Source of the DNA: Ketogulonicigenium robustum
GTDB taxonomy: Bacteria; Pseudomonadota; Alphaproteobacteria; Rhodobacterales; Rhodobacteraceae
Reading direction: 5' to 3'
Length of the DNA: 64,000 bases
Assembly (NCBI RefSeq): GCF_002117445.1
Contig: NZ_CP019937.1
Coordinates: forward strand, 1,365,501 to 1,429,500
A program made the translations under genes and the position numbers. The first letter of the stretch is position 1, and every line of letters starts with the position of its first letter. The notes under the pieces were generated by a model. That model saw only the letters and a list, made by a program, of their open reading frames with translations, did not search any database and had not been told where the DNA came from. This document shows, one piece after another, positions 9,179 through 17,944 of this stretch.

Positions 9179-10050
9179 TGTCGGCCCCCCATCCAGCGAC
9201 TGCACAGCACCACGAAGATCAGGCTGACCACCGCAACCGACAGCATCGAGATCACCGCGAGCGCCGCCCCCAAGGTCGGCTTGTTGATACCGAGGAACAT
9301 GCTTTGGATCATGTTGGCCATCAGCTTGCCGCCCGGCCCGCCCAGCAGTTCAGGCGTCACGAAATCACCCACCGTCGGGATAAAGACGATCAGCACCGCC
9401 GCGACGATCCCCGTCACAGACAGCGGCAGGGTCACACGCAGGAAGGTGGAAATCTTGTTCTCGCCCAAATCCTGCGAGGCCTCGAGCAGCGAGCGGTCGA
9501 TTTTTTCCAGCGCAACGAAGATCGGCAAGATCGCAAAAGGCGCATAGGAATGCGCCAGCGTCACGATCACAGCGCCCATGTTATAGTTGATCGCTTGCAG
9601 CGGCTGGTCGATCACGCCCAGCCACAGCAGGGCCGAGTTGATGACGCCGTTATAGCCAAGGATCACTTTCCACAGCACAACGCGGATCAGATAGGACGTC
9701 CAGAACGGAATGGTGATCAGCAGCAGCCACAGCGACTTGCGGCTGGGATCGACCTTGAATGACACGAAATAAGCGATCGGATAGGCCAGCAGCACCGTGA
9801 CCAACGTCACTGCCGCCGAAACCATCAGCGACCGCCCTAGCAGCAAGCGGTAAAGCGGGTGGCTCAGCGCCTCTTGGTAGTTGGCCAAGGTGGGCGTCAT
9901 GTCGTAGCCCACCGTCTGTTTGCTCCAGAAGCTGAGCAGCACAACCGCGCCCAGCGGTATGGCCAGCATCACCAACGCGTAAAAGAACGGCGGGGACACC
10001 AGTAGCAGGCCCTTGCGGGCGCCGGGGTCACTTAGCATGCCTTTTGCCAT
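9175..10050 (-). CDS. ABC transporter permease, PotB-like
   Basis: A 291-residue inner-membrane protein, first gene of the PotBCA-like unit. It has about six membrane segments and the EAA loop (EASQDLGENKISTFLRVTLP). The frame stays open to 10269, but that extension is Arg/Ala-rich and runs through the rpsI terminator, so ATG 10050 (MAKGMLSDPGARKG) is preferred. No periplasmic binding protein gene lies next to it; rpsI is upstream. The binding protein must be elsewhere in the genome. Confidence 0.9.
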   Translation of the reverse strand: MAKGMLSDPGARKGLLLVSPPFFYALVMLAIPLGAVVLLSFWSKQTVGYDMTPTLANYQEALSHPLYRLLLGRSLMVSAAVTLVTVLLAYPIAYFVSFKVDPSRKSLWLLLITIPFWTSYLIRVVLWKVILGYNGVINSALLWLGVIDQPLQAINYNMGAVIVTLAHSYAPFAILPIFVALEKIDRSLLEASQDLGENKISTFLRVTLPLSVTGIVAAVLIVFIPTVGDFVTPELLGGPGGKLMANMIQSMFLGINKPTLGAALAVISMLSVAVVSLIFVVLCSRWMGGRQ

Positions 10051-10143
10051 TATCTCAGCACTTCTCCCGCAGAGTTCGTCCCATGGTTGGCCATTGCATG
10101 CCGCCTTGGCAACAGCTTTTCGGCCCCTTCCCCCTTTGGGGGC

Positions 10144-10180
10144 AAAAAATGCAAAAGGGCGCGCCAAACGGCACGCCCCC
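10144..10180 (-). terminator. Intrinsic terminator after rpsI
   Basis: Read on the minus strand, GGGCGTGCC-GTTT-GGCGCGCCC forms a 9-bp stem with one G-U pair (10157-10179), followed by TTTT and then a run of six T. It lies about 25 bases after the rpsI stop and separates the ribosomal operon from the PotB-like gene. Confidence 0.75.
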
Positions 10181-10204
10181 AAGCCACGGCATAAGCCGTA
10201 AAAT

Positions 10205-10693
10205 TTAGCGCTTCGAGAACTGGAAGCTGCGGCGGGCCTTGGCCTTACCGTATTTCTTACGCTCGACAACGCGGCTGTCGCGGGTCAGGAAGCCAGCAGC
10301 TTTCAGCGCCGGGCGCAGGGCCGGGTCGAACAGTTGCAGGGCCTTCGAGATACCGTGCTTGACCGCGCCGGCTTGACCCGACAGGCCACCACCGGTGACG
10401 GTTGCGAAAACGTCGAACTGGTCGACAACGCCCGCAACTTGGAAGGGCTGACGCAGGATCATTTGCAGCACGGGGCGTGCAAAGTAGACCGGCATTTCCT
10501 TACCGTTGACGGTGACCTTGCCCGTGCCCGGCTTGATCCAGACGCGAGCGACAGCGTCTTTACGCTTGCCGGTTGCGTACGACCGGCCCAGCGAGTCGCG
10601 AACGGGTTCGCGCGGGGCAGCAACAGCGACGACGACAGCCGATTCACCAGCAGCAGCGGCCAGTTGATCGAGCGATTTGATCTGATCGGCCAT
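10205..10693 (-). CDS. rpsI: 30S ribosomal protein S9
   Basis: A 162-residue S9 protein with the family core ([30 protein letters not shown]) and the basic C-terminal tail ending in FSKR that reaches the P-site tRNA. An N-terminal extension of about 30 residues, rich in Ala and Val, precedes the core, as is common in alphaproteobacteria. The ATG at 10693 ([10 protein letters not shown]) is chosen because the longer frame would run into rplM. It lies 2 bases after the rplM stop, forming the universal rplM-rpsI operon. Confidence 0.96.
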   Translation of the reverse strand: MADQIKSLDQLAAAAGESAVVVAVAAPREPVRDSLGRSYATGKRKDAVARVWIKPGTGKVTVNGKEMPVYFARPVLQMILRQPFQVAGVVDQFDVFATVTGGGLSGQAGAVKHGISKALQLFDPALRPALKAAGFLTRDSRVVERKKYGKAKARRSFQFSKR

Positions 10694-10695
10694 GA

Positions 10696-11157
10696 TTATG
10701 CAGTCCTCGTGTTCTTCTTGTTCCACGAAGCAACGTCCAGAACCTCGGGGTTTTGGGCTTCATGGGTGTGGGCCGAGCCAGCGAAGACGCGCAGGTGGGT
10801 CATTTGCTGACGGCTCAGACGGTTGCCGGGAAGCATGCGCTTGACGGCTTGCATGATCACACGCTCGGGGTATTTGCCCTCGAGGATCTCGCCCGTGGTG
10901 CGCGACTTGATGCCGCCCGGGTGACCGGTGTGCCAGTAGTTCGGCTTTTCGCGCTTGTCGCCAGTCACTTGCACTTTTTCAGCGTTGATGACGATGACGT
11001 TGTCGCCCATGTCCATGTGGGGGGTGAACGACGGCTTGTGCTTGCCGCGCAAGCGCATGGCGATGATCGAGGCGAGACGGCCCAGAACAACGCCTTCAGC
11101 GTCGATCACGACCCACTTCTTCTCGATATCCGCCGGAGTAGCGGTAAAGGTTTTCAT
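10696..11157 (-). CDS. rplM: 50S ribosomal protein L13
   Basis: A 153-residue L13 protein with the family start [20 protein letters not shown], the segment [17 protein letters not shown], and the conserved [21 protein letters not shown]. It binds 23S rRNA early in large-subunit assembly. It is the first gene of rplM-rpsI and is driven by a clear sigma-70-type promoter 55 bases upstream. Confidence 0.97.
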   Translation of the reverse strand: MKTFTATPADIEKKWVVIDAEGVVLGRLASIIAMRLRGKHKPSFTPHMDMGDNVIVINAEKVQVTGDKREKPNYWHTGHPGGIKSRTTGEILEGKYPERVIMQAVKRMLPGNRLSRQQMTHLRVFAGSAHTHEAQNPEVLDVASWNKKNTRTA

Positions 11158-11211
11158 TGTCTTTTCCAGTATACGCGGACACCCGTGGGTGCCCCTAATT
11201 GGGATGGGTGG

Positions 11212-11239
11212 CTTATAGGCGGTTAAACGCGCCAGTCAA
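11212..11239 (-). promoter_or_regulatory. Sigma-70-type promoter for rplM-rpsI
   Basis: On the minus strand, TTGACT (11234-11239) and TATAAG (11212-11217) are separated by 16 bases. A leader of about 50 bases follows before the rplM ATG. It holds a GC-rich inverted repeat (GGCACCC/GGGTGTC) that could form a small stem, but I do not recognise a known ribosomal-protein leader. Confidence 0.7.
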
Positions 11240-11255
11240 GCCACCCACACCTGAT

Positions 11256-11290
11256 AAAACCGTTTATAAACAGTGCGTTACAAAAACGGT
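11256..11290 (-). terminator. Possible weak terminator after the M32 carboxypeptidase gene
   Basis: ACCGTTT (11259-11265) and AAACGGT (11284-11290) can pair, and on the minus strand the stem is followed by TTTATC. The loop is long (18 bases) and the stem AT-rich, so it is a weak candidate. It lies between the M32 stop at 11305 and the rplM promoter. Confidence 0.35.
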
Positions 11291-11304
11291 ATTATTTTAC
11301 CCCA

Positions 11305-12768
11305 TTAAAGTGCGTAAAGCGAACCGAATTTTTGCTGCAAATACGCAATCAGGGGGCCTTCGGTCGGTACGCCGCCACACGCACGGGCGATCAGGTCGGT
11401 CGGCGCGAACAGGCCGCCGTGCTGTTGCACATGGGTGCGCAGCCACGCCGTCGCGGGGCTGGGGTCGCCATTGGCCAGTGCATCGTCCAGATTGAGGATG
11501 TCGGCACGCAGGGCTGCGTGCAGGCAACCTGCGTAAACATTCCCCAAGGCGTAGGTCGGGAAATAGCCGAACAAGCCAGCGGGCCAGTGCACGTCTTGCA
11601 GCACACCTTGCGAGGGCCGCGTGACAGTCAGCCCGAAATCGGCCGCGAAACGGTCATTCCACGCCCCTTCCAGATCGGCGACAGCCAAGTCGCCTGCAAT
11701 CAGCGCCCGCTCCAGATCAAACCGCATCATGATGTGCAGGTTGTAATGCACCTCGTCCGCCTCGGTTCGGATATAGCCCGGGGCGACACGGTTGACGGTG
11801 CGGACGAAATCGCCTTCGGAAACGCCGAAATCGCCAAAGGTGTCGCGCATGCGCCCGAACAGCCAGCTACAGAACGCGGGGCTGCGCGCCAGCTGGTTTT
11901 CGTAAATCCGGCTTTGGCTTTCATGCACCCCCATCGACACGCCATTACCCAGCGGCGTCAGCGCAAAATCGGGGCGGATGTTTTGTTCGTAGGTCGCGTG
12001 CCCGACCTCGTGAATGGTCGAGAACAGGCAGTTGAATGGATCAGCCGCGTCTGTGCGCGTGGTGATGCGGACATCGGCCCCCGACCCCGACGAAAACGGA
12101 TGGACTGCTTTGTCGATCCGCCCGCGGTTCAAGTCGTAGCCGAAAGCCACGGCAAGTTCGGTCGACAGCGACATTTGCAACGCCGGATCGAAATCGCCCT
12201 GAACTTCGGCCACGGCGGGCTTTTCGGCAATCGCCGCGCGCAGCGCGACAAGGCTGGGGCGCATAGCATCGAAAATGCCCGCGATTTGCGCCGACGGCAT
12301 ATCAGGCTCGTAGCCATCCAGCAGCGCGTCATAGGCCGAACCGCCTTGTGCCAGCGCCTGCCCCTGTTCAGCTTGCAGCGCGATAACCTGCTGCAGCGTC
12401 GGCAGGAATCCGGCCAGATCCTCGGCCTTGCGGGCGGCGATCCAGCGGTGCTGCGAGATCGCGTTGACGCGTGCGATTTCTGCAGCCAGATCGGCGGGAA
12501 TGCGTGTTGCGCGGTCATAGCTACGCTGTGCCTGCGCCACCATGGCGCGCTGCACATCGTCTTGCGGGACAGCGGCCGCCAGCAGCTCGGCGAAGGCAGG
12601 CGCGGTGCGGCGCGCGTGGATCACCTCTTCCAACGCGCCGATTTCCTCGGCGCGTTGTTCGGCGGCCCCTTCGGGCATGACCGTTTCCTGATCCCAGCCA
12701 AGGCGGCCAACAATCTGCGACAGCGCCTCGGTGCGGCGCAGATAGGCGTGCAATGCGTCATACCCCAT
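11305..12768 (-). CDS. Carboxypeptidase M32 (carboxypeptidase Taq family)
   Basis: A 487-residue zinc metallocarboxypeptidase, probably cytosolic, that removes C-terminal residues from peptides. The zinc site HEVGH is at about residue 256, in STIHEVGHATYEQ, with the downstream family segments MGVHESQSRIYEN and HYNLHIMMRFDLE. Length fits the family (about 490-500). It starts 3 bases after the ctaA stop, so the two are probably one transcript, though no functional link is known. Confidence 0.94.
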   Translation of the reverse strand: MGYDALHAYLRRTEALSQIVGRLGWDQETVMPEGAAEQRAEEIGALEEVIHARRTAPAFAELLAAAVPQDDVQRAMVAQAQRSYDRATRIPADLAAEIARVNAISQHRWIAARKAEDLAGFLPTLQQVIALQAEQGQALAQGGSAYDALLDGYEPDMPSAQIAGIFDAMRPSLVALRAAIAEKPAVAEVQGDFDPALQMSLSTELAVAFGYDLNRGRIDKAVHPFSSGSGADVRITTRTDAADPFNCLFSTIHEVGHATYEQNIRPDFALTPLGNGVSMGVHESQSRIYENQLARSPAFCSWLFGRMRDTFGDFGVSEGDFVRTVNRVAPGYIRTEADEVHYNLHIMMRFDLERALIAGDLAVADLEGAWNDRFAADFGLTVTRPSQGVLQDVHWPAGLFGYFPTYALGNVYAGCLHAALRADILNLDDALANGDPSPATAWLRTHVQQHGGLFAPTDLIARACGGVPTEGPLIAYLQQKFGSLYAL

Positions 12769-12771
12769 GGC

Positions 12772-13908
12772 TTAGCCTCGCAGACTGTCGGCGACGGGAT
12801 ACCGCGCCAGATAGCGCAGGTTGATCGCGGCCATCCACAGGCCCACTGCGCCGAACTGGTGCAGAATCGCCAGTTCCAACGGCGAGGCGTGAACGACCGT
12901 GATGATGCCCAGCGCGACCTGCACCAACATCACCGCCAGCACGATATTCGCGGCAAAGCGGGTACGGCTGAAGGGCGAACGGCGGGTTTTCCACCAGACA
13001 AATAGCCCCACCACGAACAGCAGATACGCGACCGAGCGGTGGACGAACTGCACCGTCCCCTCGTTTTCAAAGAAATTCCGCCAGCCGGGGATCAGCGAGA
13101 ACGGCTCGGGCGGGAAGAAGCTGTCACCCATCAGCGGCCAAGTCGGGAAAGACCGGCCCGCATCGATACCCGCTACCAGCGCGCCCAGCAGAATTTGCAG
13201 CAGCGTCAGCGCCACCAACACCGTCGCGATGGTAAACAGCGGGCGTTCCTGCGCGCGCCCCGCGACACGCAAATCCGACCCCGTGCGCGCCAGCAGCAGG
13301 AAGAACCACCACATTACGCCGAGCGTCAGGAAGGCCAGCCCCAAGTGCGTCGCCAGACGATAGCTGGCCACCGCGACCATGCCGTCTTGCAGGCCCGAAT
13401 GAACCATCCACCAGCCGACAGCACCTTGAATACCAATCAAAACGCCAACGCTGAACAGACGCCCCGTCCAACCCGGCGGGATGCGTTTTGCGACCCAGAA
13501 ACCAATAAAGCCCAGCGCCCACACCAGCCCCAAAGCGCGGCCCAGTTGGCGGTGGCTCCATTCCCACCAAAAGATAAATTTGAAGCTATCGACAGTCATA
13601 TCCGCGTTCAGCAGGTGGAACTGCGGAATTTGCTGATACTTTGCAAACTCAGCCTCCCACGCGGCCTGTGTCATCGGGGGCAGCGCGCCAGAAAGGGGGC
13701 GCCATTCGGTGATCGACAGGCCCGAATCCGTCAGACGGGTCAGACCGCCGATGACGATCATGGCCATGACCATGAAGAACATAAGTGTCAGCCAAATGCG
13801 GATAGCCTGACGCGCGGGCTTGCGGCCGCCGTCAATACCGCCGGGTGCAGGGGCAGTCTTTGCCCCCTCGCCGACATCCTCAAAAAGCTTGCGGGGTTGC
13901 GTTGCCAT
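12772..13908 (-). CDS. ctaA: Heme A synthase (CtaA/COX15)
   Basis: A 378-residue inner-membrane protein that oxidises the C8 methyl group of heme O to make heme A for aa3-type cytochrome oxidase. About eight membrane segments are visible. Candidate heme-ligand histidines lie in EWSHRQLGR, THLGLAFL, VHRSVAYL and LHQFGAVG, the four-His pattern of the COX15 type. The ATG at 13908 has a good GGAGG site; the longer frame to 13980 is rejected because it lacks one and overlaps trmJ. A 55-residue cytosolic N-terminal stretch precedes the first membrane helix. Confidence 0.94.
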   Translation of the reverse strand: MATQPRKLFEDVGEGAKTAPAPGGIDGGRKPARQAIRIWLTLMFFMVMAMIVIGGLTRLTDSGLSITEWRPLSGALPPMTQAAWEAEFAKYQQIPQFHLLNADMTVDSFKFIFWWEWSHRQLGRALGLVWALGFIGFWVAKRIPPGWTGRLFSVGVLIGIQGAVGWWMVHSGLQDGMVAVASYRLATHLGLAFLTLGVMWWFFLLLARTGSDLRVAGRAQERPLFTIATVLVALTLLQILLGALVAGIDAGRSFPTWPLMGDSFFPPEPFSLIPGWRNFFENEGTVQFVHRSVAYLLFVVGLFVWWKTRRSPFSRTRFAANIVLAVMLVQVALGIITVVHASPLELAILHQFGAVGLWMAAINLRYLARYPVADSLRG

Positions 13909-13921
13909 CGTTTCCTCCAGC

Positions 13922-14659
13922 TTAGCCGCGCGGGCGCAATAATTGGCGTAGCATGCCATGCAACGTAGCCACATCGGCACGTGTGAAGGGCATACGACTC
14001 CAAAGGTTGCGCAGGTTCAGTTTCATGCTCGCCGCCTTGTGGTCGGGGAAGAAGAAACCAGCTTGATCCAGTTCTTGCTCGAAATGCGTAGCAAGGGCTT
14101 CGACATCGCCGGTGGTCGCCCATTCGGCGCCGGCCATCTCGATCCGCTCGGCCGCAACGGCCTCGGTCGCGCGGCGCCACTCATAGGCGCTCAGCAGCAC
14201 GCATTGCGCCAGATTGAGCGAGGGAAAATCGGGGTTCACCGGCACCGTGATAATCACGTTCGCGCGGGCGATGTCGTCGTTTTCCATGCCGGCACGCTCG
14301 GGGCCGAACATGATGGCGACTTTCTCGCCCCGCGCGGTGCGGGCGGCGGCGTCGGCCAAGGCGGCCTCGGGCGACATGACGGGTTTCGTCAGGCCGCGCG
14401 GGCGCGCGGTGGTGGCGTACACAAATGTGCAGTCCGCCAGCGCATCGGCGGTCGTGTCGTACAGCTGCGCCTCGTCCAGCAGGCGCCCCGCGCCCGATGC
14501 CATGGCAACCGCCTTTTCATTCGGCCAGCCATCGCGCGGCGCGATGACACGCATCCGGTCGAGGCCGAAATTCCACATCGCCCGCGCGGCCGCGCCGATA
14601 TTCTCGCCCATTTGCGGGCGGATCAAAACAAAGGCGGGTTGAGGCGTTCCAGTGGGCAT
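13922..14659 (-). CDS. trmJ: tRNA (Cm32/Um32) methyltransferase, TrmJ-like SPOUT protein
   Basis: A 245-residue SpoU-family (SPOUT) methyltransferase, likely acting on the 2'-O of tRNA position 32. Visible: FVLIRPQMGENIGAAARAM with the N-G-A-A-R motif, GPERAGMEND (motif 2), and PVNPDFPSLNLAQC (motif 3), the SAM-binding knot. The C-terminal helical region is as in TrmJ. ATG 14659 is chosen because it gives the family N-terminus; the frame continues open to 15010 antisense to thiE. The exact nucleotide target is inferred from family. Confidence 0.85.
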   Translation of the reverse strand: MPTGTPQPAFVLIRPQMGENIGAAARAMWNFGLDRMRVIAPRDGWPNEKAVAMASGAGRLLDEAQLYDTTADALADCTFVYATTARPRGLTKPVMSPEAALADAAARTARGEKVAIMFGPERAGMENDDIARANVIITVPVNPDFPSLNLAQCVLLSAYEWRRATEAVAAERIEMAGAEWATTGDVEALATHFEQELDQAGFFFPDHKAASMKLNLRNLWSRMPFTRADVATLHGMLRQLLRPRG

Positions 14660-14785
14660 GCGGGCGTCCAAGCGTTGTTTTGCGAAGCCCTTAGCCCCCC
14701 CGTCCCCACAAGACAAGCGCAACCACTGGCCGTGCGCCCCGTTCCGCGCTATAGCCTGCAGCAACTTAAGTTGATGAGACCCGCC

Positions 14786-15412
14786 ATGACCGATACCGCT
14801 GATGATCTGCCGCAGATCTACCTGATCTCGCCGCCGGCCTTTGACCTTGATGTGTTCCCCGCCCTGCTGGCCGGTTGCCTTGATCGGGTCGAAACCGCCT
14901 GCGTGCGCCTTGCCCTTGCATCGCAAGACGAAGACACGATCCAACGCGCCGCCGACGCGCTGCGGCAAGTGACCCATGATCGCGACATCGCGCTGGTGAT
15001 CGAAAACCACGCGCTACTGGTCGAACGGCTGGGGCTGGATGGCGTGCACCTGACGGATTCGGCGCGATCTGTTCACAAAATGCGGCGCGATTTGGGCGAA
15101 GACGCCATCGTTGGCGCGTTCTGCGGCGCATCGCGCCACGACGGGCTGACTGCAGGCGAGATGGGGGCCGACTATGTCAGCCTCGGGCCGGTGGGCAACA
15201 GCCTGCTGGGCACCGGCACCCACGCCACGCTAGAGCTGTTCCAGTGGTGGAGCGAAATGGTCGAGGTTCCGGTTGTCGCCGAAGGCGGCCTGACGCCCGA
15301 ACTGGTGCGCCAACTGACCCCGCACACAGACTTTTTCGGCATCGGTGCCGAGATCTGGGAAGCCGAAGCCCCGGCAGAAGCCTTGGCCCTACTGGCCGCG
15401 GCCCGCAGCTAA
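14786..15412 (+). CDS. Thiamine phosphate synthase-like protein (ThiE/TenI family)
   Basis: A 208-residue TIM-barrel protein. The C-terminal half has the ThiE/TenI pattern: DGVHLTDSARSVHKMR, VGAFCGASRHDGLTAGE, GADYVSLGPVGNS, and EGGLTPELV. The canonical ThiE signature is loosened: the residues that bind the pyrimidine diphosphate in true ThiE are not obvious (for example, no clear QLR/K-D motif at the N-terminus). It may be a bona fide enzyme of thiamine synthesis or a TenI-like relative. The alternative ATG at 14774 adds four residues. It diverges from trmJ; no thiamine riboswitch is visible upstream. Confidence 0.75.
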   Translation: MTDTADDLPQIYLISPPAFDLDVFPALLAGCLDRVETACVRLALASQDEDTIQRAADALRQVTHDRDIALVIENHALLVERLGLDGVHLTDSARSVHKMRRDLGEDAIVGAFCGASRHDGLTAGEMGADYVSLGPVGNSLLGTGTHATLELFQWWSEMVEVPVVAEGGLTPELVRQLTPHTDFFGIGAEIWEAEAPAEALALLAAARS

Positions 15413-15418
15413 CGACGA

Positions 15419-15868
15419 TCAGGCCGCGCCGTAAAGATCGGCGGCGCGGCGTTCGAATGCGGCAACGATCTGGCGCATCGCCTCGTGAAAAAACAGGCCA
15501 GCCGCGCCTTGCAACAGCTTGTTGCGAAAAGCAAAATCGACATCAAAGCTAACCTCGCATCCCGCATCGGTATCGCGGAACTGCCAGCGGCTTTCCATAT
15601 GCTCGAACGGCCCGTCGATATAGCTGGTGTCAATGCGCAGATCATCGGGCCACAGCACGACGCGGCTGCCGAACTTTTCGCGGAACAGTTTGAACGAGAC
15701 GATCAGATCGGCCAGCATCACCTGATGGTCGCCCATATCGTCCACCTTGCGCACGCGCGCGCCTGCGACCCACGGCAAGAACTGGCCATAGGCCGCCACA
15801 TCGGCAACCAGATCGTAAACCTGACGCCCATTATAGGGCAGCTGGCGCGTTTCGTGGTGGCTGGTCAT
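15419..15868 (-). CDS. RatA/COQ10-like SRPBCC (START-fold) protein
   Basis: A 149-residue protein of the polyketide cyclase/START fold. Family segments are YNGRQVYDLVADVAAYGQFLPW at the N-terminus (shown here in part) and FRNKLLQGAAGLFF near the C-terminus. Homologues are COQ10, which binds ubiquinone in mitochondria, and bacterial RatA, first described as a ribosome-association toxin. In aerobic alphaproteobacteria a quinone-binding role is the more likely reading, but this is inference. Its stop is 6 bases from the convergent ThiE-like gene. Confidence 0.85.
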   Translation of the reverse strand: MTSHHETRQLPYNGRQVYDLVADVAAYGQFLPWVAGARVRKVDDMGDHQVMLADLIVSFKLFREKFGSRVVLWPDDLRIDTSYIDGPFEHMESRWQFRDTDAGCEVSFDVDFAFRNKLLQGAAGLFFHEAMRQIVAAFERRAADLYGAA

Positions 15869-15980
15869 TTTCTGTCCGACTTACCAATACTTGGTGGATA
15901 CGCGATCACATCGCAAACCGTCTGGGGCAAAGTGGCCGCAAGTTCAACCCGCAACTTGCCCGCTGACGCGCCCAAAGCCC

Positions 15981-16010
15981 TTGCCAAACCTGCACCCACG
16001 GCGCGATAAG
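15981..16010 (+). promoter_or_regulatory. Candidate promoter for hpt
   Basis: TTGCCA (15981-15986) and GATAAG (16005-16010) are 18 bases apart and lie 39 bases before the hpt ATG. The match to consensus is partial, so it is only a candidate. Confidence 0.3.
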
Positions 16011-16048
16011 CCCCCTGCCTTAGCCACATCCCCCAAAGGATCGCCCAT

Positions 16049-16594
16049 ATGACCGCGCTCAAACCCTATGTCATTGACCAGATGATCTCGGCCAAAGCGA
16101 TTGCCGCCCGGATCGAGGAACTGGCGCGCACGATTGCAACCGAATTTGCCGACACTGACAAGCTGGTTGTGGTGGGGCTGCTGCGCGGATCGTTTGTTTT
16201 CATCGCCGACCTCGTCCGCGAGATTGAACTGCCGATCGAGGTCGATTTCATCGAGGCATCGTCCTATGGCGATGCGATGGAAAGCTCGCGCGAGGTACGT
16301 ATTCTCAAGGACTTGCGCGGGAAGATTGAGGGCCGTGACGTGCTGCTGGTCGAAGATATTGTCGATACCGGTCACACGCTGCACTATGTCACGCGGATTT
16401 TGAACGAACGCGGCCCCCGCCGCCTGCGCACTATCGCGCTGCTCGACAAGCCCTCGCGCCGTGAGGCTGATTTTCACGCCGATTGGATCGGTTTTTCGAT
16501 CCCCGACGAATTTGTTGTCGGCTACGGGATCGATTTTGCACAACGCAACCGTAATCTGCCCTATATTGGCAAGGTGCGTTTCCTCGAGGAGTGA
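16049..16594 (+). CDS. hpt: Hypoxanthine phosphoribosyltransferase
   Basis: A 181-residue type I phosphoribosyltransferase that salvages hypoxanthine (and probably guanine) to nucleotide monophosphates with PRPP. The PRPP-binding loop [14 protein letters not shown] is at about residues 105-118, the family segment [14 protein letters not shown] is near residue 47, and [16 protein letters not shown] with the base-binding region follows. Length is normal. A small membrane-protein gene starts 3 bases after the stop, probably in the same transcript. Confidence 0.95.
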   Translation: MTALKPYVIDQMISAKAIAARIEELARTIATEFADTDKLVVVGLLRGSFVFIADLVREIELPIEVDFIEASSYGDAMESSREVRILKDLRGKIEGRDVLLVEDIVDTGHTLHYVTRILNERGPRRLRTIALLDKPSRREADFHADWIGFSIPDEFVVGYGIDFAQRNRNLPYIGKVRFLEE

Positions 16595-16597
16595 TCC

Positions 16598-16771
16598 ATG
16601 GACATGCGATGGCTGATGCGTGCGAAACGCTGGGCGCAAAACCCGCCCAGCGCGAAGCAGGTGCGATTCGTTTTTATCGTAATCGCAATCTGCCTGGCCA
16701 TCGCGCTGGTGGCGCATGTGTTGGGGGCTGACAGTAAACCCCAATCGATGCGACTACCCCCCATCCGGTAG
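16598..16771 (+). CDS. Small single-pass membrane protein, hpt-linked
   Basis: A 57-residue protein starting at ATG 16598, 3 bases after the hpt stop, and ending at TAG 16769-16771. A basic N-terminus (MDMRWLMRAKRWAQNPPSAK) is followed by one strong membrane helix (about residues 24-43) and a short Pro-containing tail, suggesting N-in orientation. Similar short proteins starting MRWLMRAKRWAQNPPS next to hpt occur in related Rhodobacteraceae, from memory, which supports a real gene. Function is unknown. Its stop touches the convergent DUF6456 stop. Confidence 0.75.
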   Translation: MDMRWLMRAKRWAQNPPSAKQVRFVFIVIAICLAIALVAHVLGADSKPQSMRLPPIR

Positions 16772-17857
16772 TCAGCCGACTTTCGGGGCGAACGCCCCGA
16801 ACGCGTCGCGATAATGCGCGGCCAGCCGCTCCAACGCGATTTTCAGCACGACTTTTCCTGACCGTGCAGCCCATCCGTTGCGGCGCTCGATCACCTCGAT
16901 CCCTTCAAGATGGCAGCAACATTGCAGCGCCACATCGCCCAGGCCCGGCCCCAGCGCGCGCAGTGCGGCCGTCAAGCGGCGGCGTGCGTCGATGGCCGCA
17001 ATAGGCCCGCCTGCGGCAAACACACGGCTGTCGGCGGGCCCTGTCAAGAAACGCGCCCAATCCTGCGCGCCGCCGGGGCCCATATTCGCCAGCTCAAAAT
17101 CTTCACGCAATCTCTCACCTATGCTTATCAAATCTTTGGAAAGATATGGATTTCCGTCATAGTCTTTCCGACGTCCCAGTGCAGCCAGCGGGCTTGCCCC
17201 CATGACGCTGCGAAAGTGGCTCAGGCGCGGGGCACCGTCCTCCAGTTCGGGCAAAGGCGCGCGTCCCGCAGCCTTCAACTGCCGCAAATGCGCCTTCCCC
17301 GTGGTCGAAATACGATAGCGCGCGACGCGCGCGGCGGGGGCGTCACTGGTAATCCAGTTTTGCAGCACCAACCGTTCAGCCACCGCGCGCGGCACCACGG
17401 CAATGCGTGTGGGCGATTGGCCTGCCGCACTCTCGCGCACCAGAATGCCTTTCTCCATCTCGGCGGCCAGCGCCAGCGCCACGCCTGATTCCGCCATACG
17501 GTTCAAAATCCGCATGGTTTCAGCATCGTGAAAGCTGCCCTCGGCGGCCGCGGCGCGCGTTTTAGGGGGGGCCGCGCGCGTCTTACGCACCAACCCCGCC
17601 GCAACGGCTGCGGGGTCGCGCGCGAGGCTGCGCAGCGCTGTGTCGATCAGCGGGTCGTCGCGCTCCATCTCGACCTTGCGGATCTGACGCAGAATGGTCG
17701 AGGGGTGCACCTGCGCCTCGCGGGCGATTTCGCGGATGGGTTTGCCGTCCTCGGTATGTGCCAGATAATGCCGCGCCGCAGTGGGCAGCCACAGAGGCCA
17801 GACGGCCTCGTCCTCATGGCCATGCTCTGCGTGGCGTTGCATTTCGATACTGCCCAT
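16772..17857 (-). CDS. DUF6456 domain-containing protein with N-terminal helix-turn-helix
   Basis: A 361-residue protein. An N-terminal HTH is visible (GKPIREIAREAQVHPSTILR, about residues 38-57), of the kind that reads DNA. A middle segment with IAVVPRAVAERLVLQNWI resembles a second winged-helix-like part. The C-terminal half (LSHFRSVMGASPLAALGRRK onward) is the DUF6456 domain, which has an RLREDFELANMGP segment. The ATG at 17857 is preceded by GGAAGGG and is preferred to 17896. It diverges from DUF6477-guaA across a 230-base region with repeats that may be its operator. A regulator is likely but unproven. Confidence 0.85.
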   Translation of the reverse strand: MGSIEMQRHAEHGHEDEAVWPLWLPTAARHYLAHTEDGKPIREIAREAQVHPSTILRQIRKVEMERDDPLIDTALRSLARDPAAVAAGLVRKTRAAPPKTRAAAAEGSFHDAETMRILNRMAESGVALALAAEMEKGILVRESAAGQSPTRIAVVPRAVAERLVLQNWITSDAPAARVARYRISTTGKAHLRQLKAAGRAPLPELEDGAPRLSHFRSVMGASPLAALGRRKDYDGNPYLSKDLISIGERLREDFELANMGPGGAQDWARFLTGPADSRVFAAGGPIAAIDARRRLTAALRALGPGLGDVALQCCCHLEGIEVIERRNGWAARSGKVVLKIALERLAAHYRDAFGAFAPKVG

Positions 17858-17912
17858 CGCGTTACCCTTCCGTCCGGCGTTGCGAAACCTGTTCACTGCA
17901 GGCCTTCACCAC

Positions 17913-17944
17913 AACCAAGAGGAGAATTGGTTACCTATTGGTTA
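17913..17944. promoter_or_regulatory. Operator-like repeats in the DUF6456/DUF6477 divergent promoter
   Basis: AACCAA (17913-17918) is inverted against TTGGTT (17927-17932), and the unit TTGGTTA occurs twice (17927-17933 and 17938-17944) with an 11-base period, one helical turn. The second copy overlaps the -35 region of the promoter reading toward DUF6477-guaA. This is the pattern of a repressor or activator site. The divergently encoded HTH protein is the obvious candidate ligand; that link is inference. Confidence 0.5.

Noticed and set aside
11332-13005. A 557-residue frame opposite the M32 carboxypeptidase and ctaA
   Set aside because: It covers two recognised genes on the other strand and has no domain pattern.
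15865-16062. A 65-residue minus-strand frame before hpt
   Set aside because: It overlaps the hpt start and promoter, lacks a good ribosome-binding site, and has no recognisable family; the ATGA overlap with the RatA-like gene is the only support.
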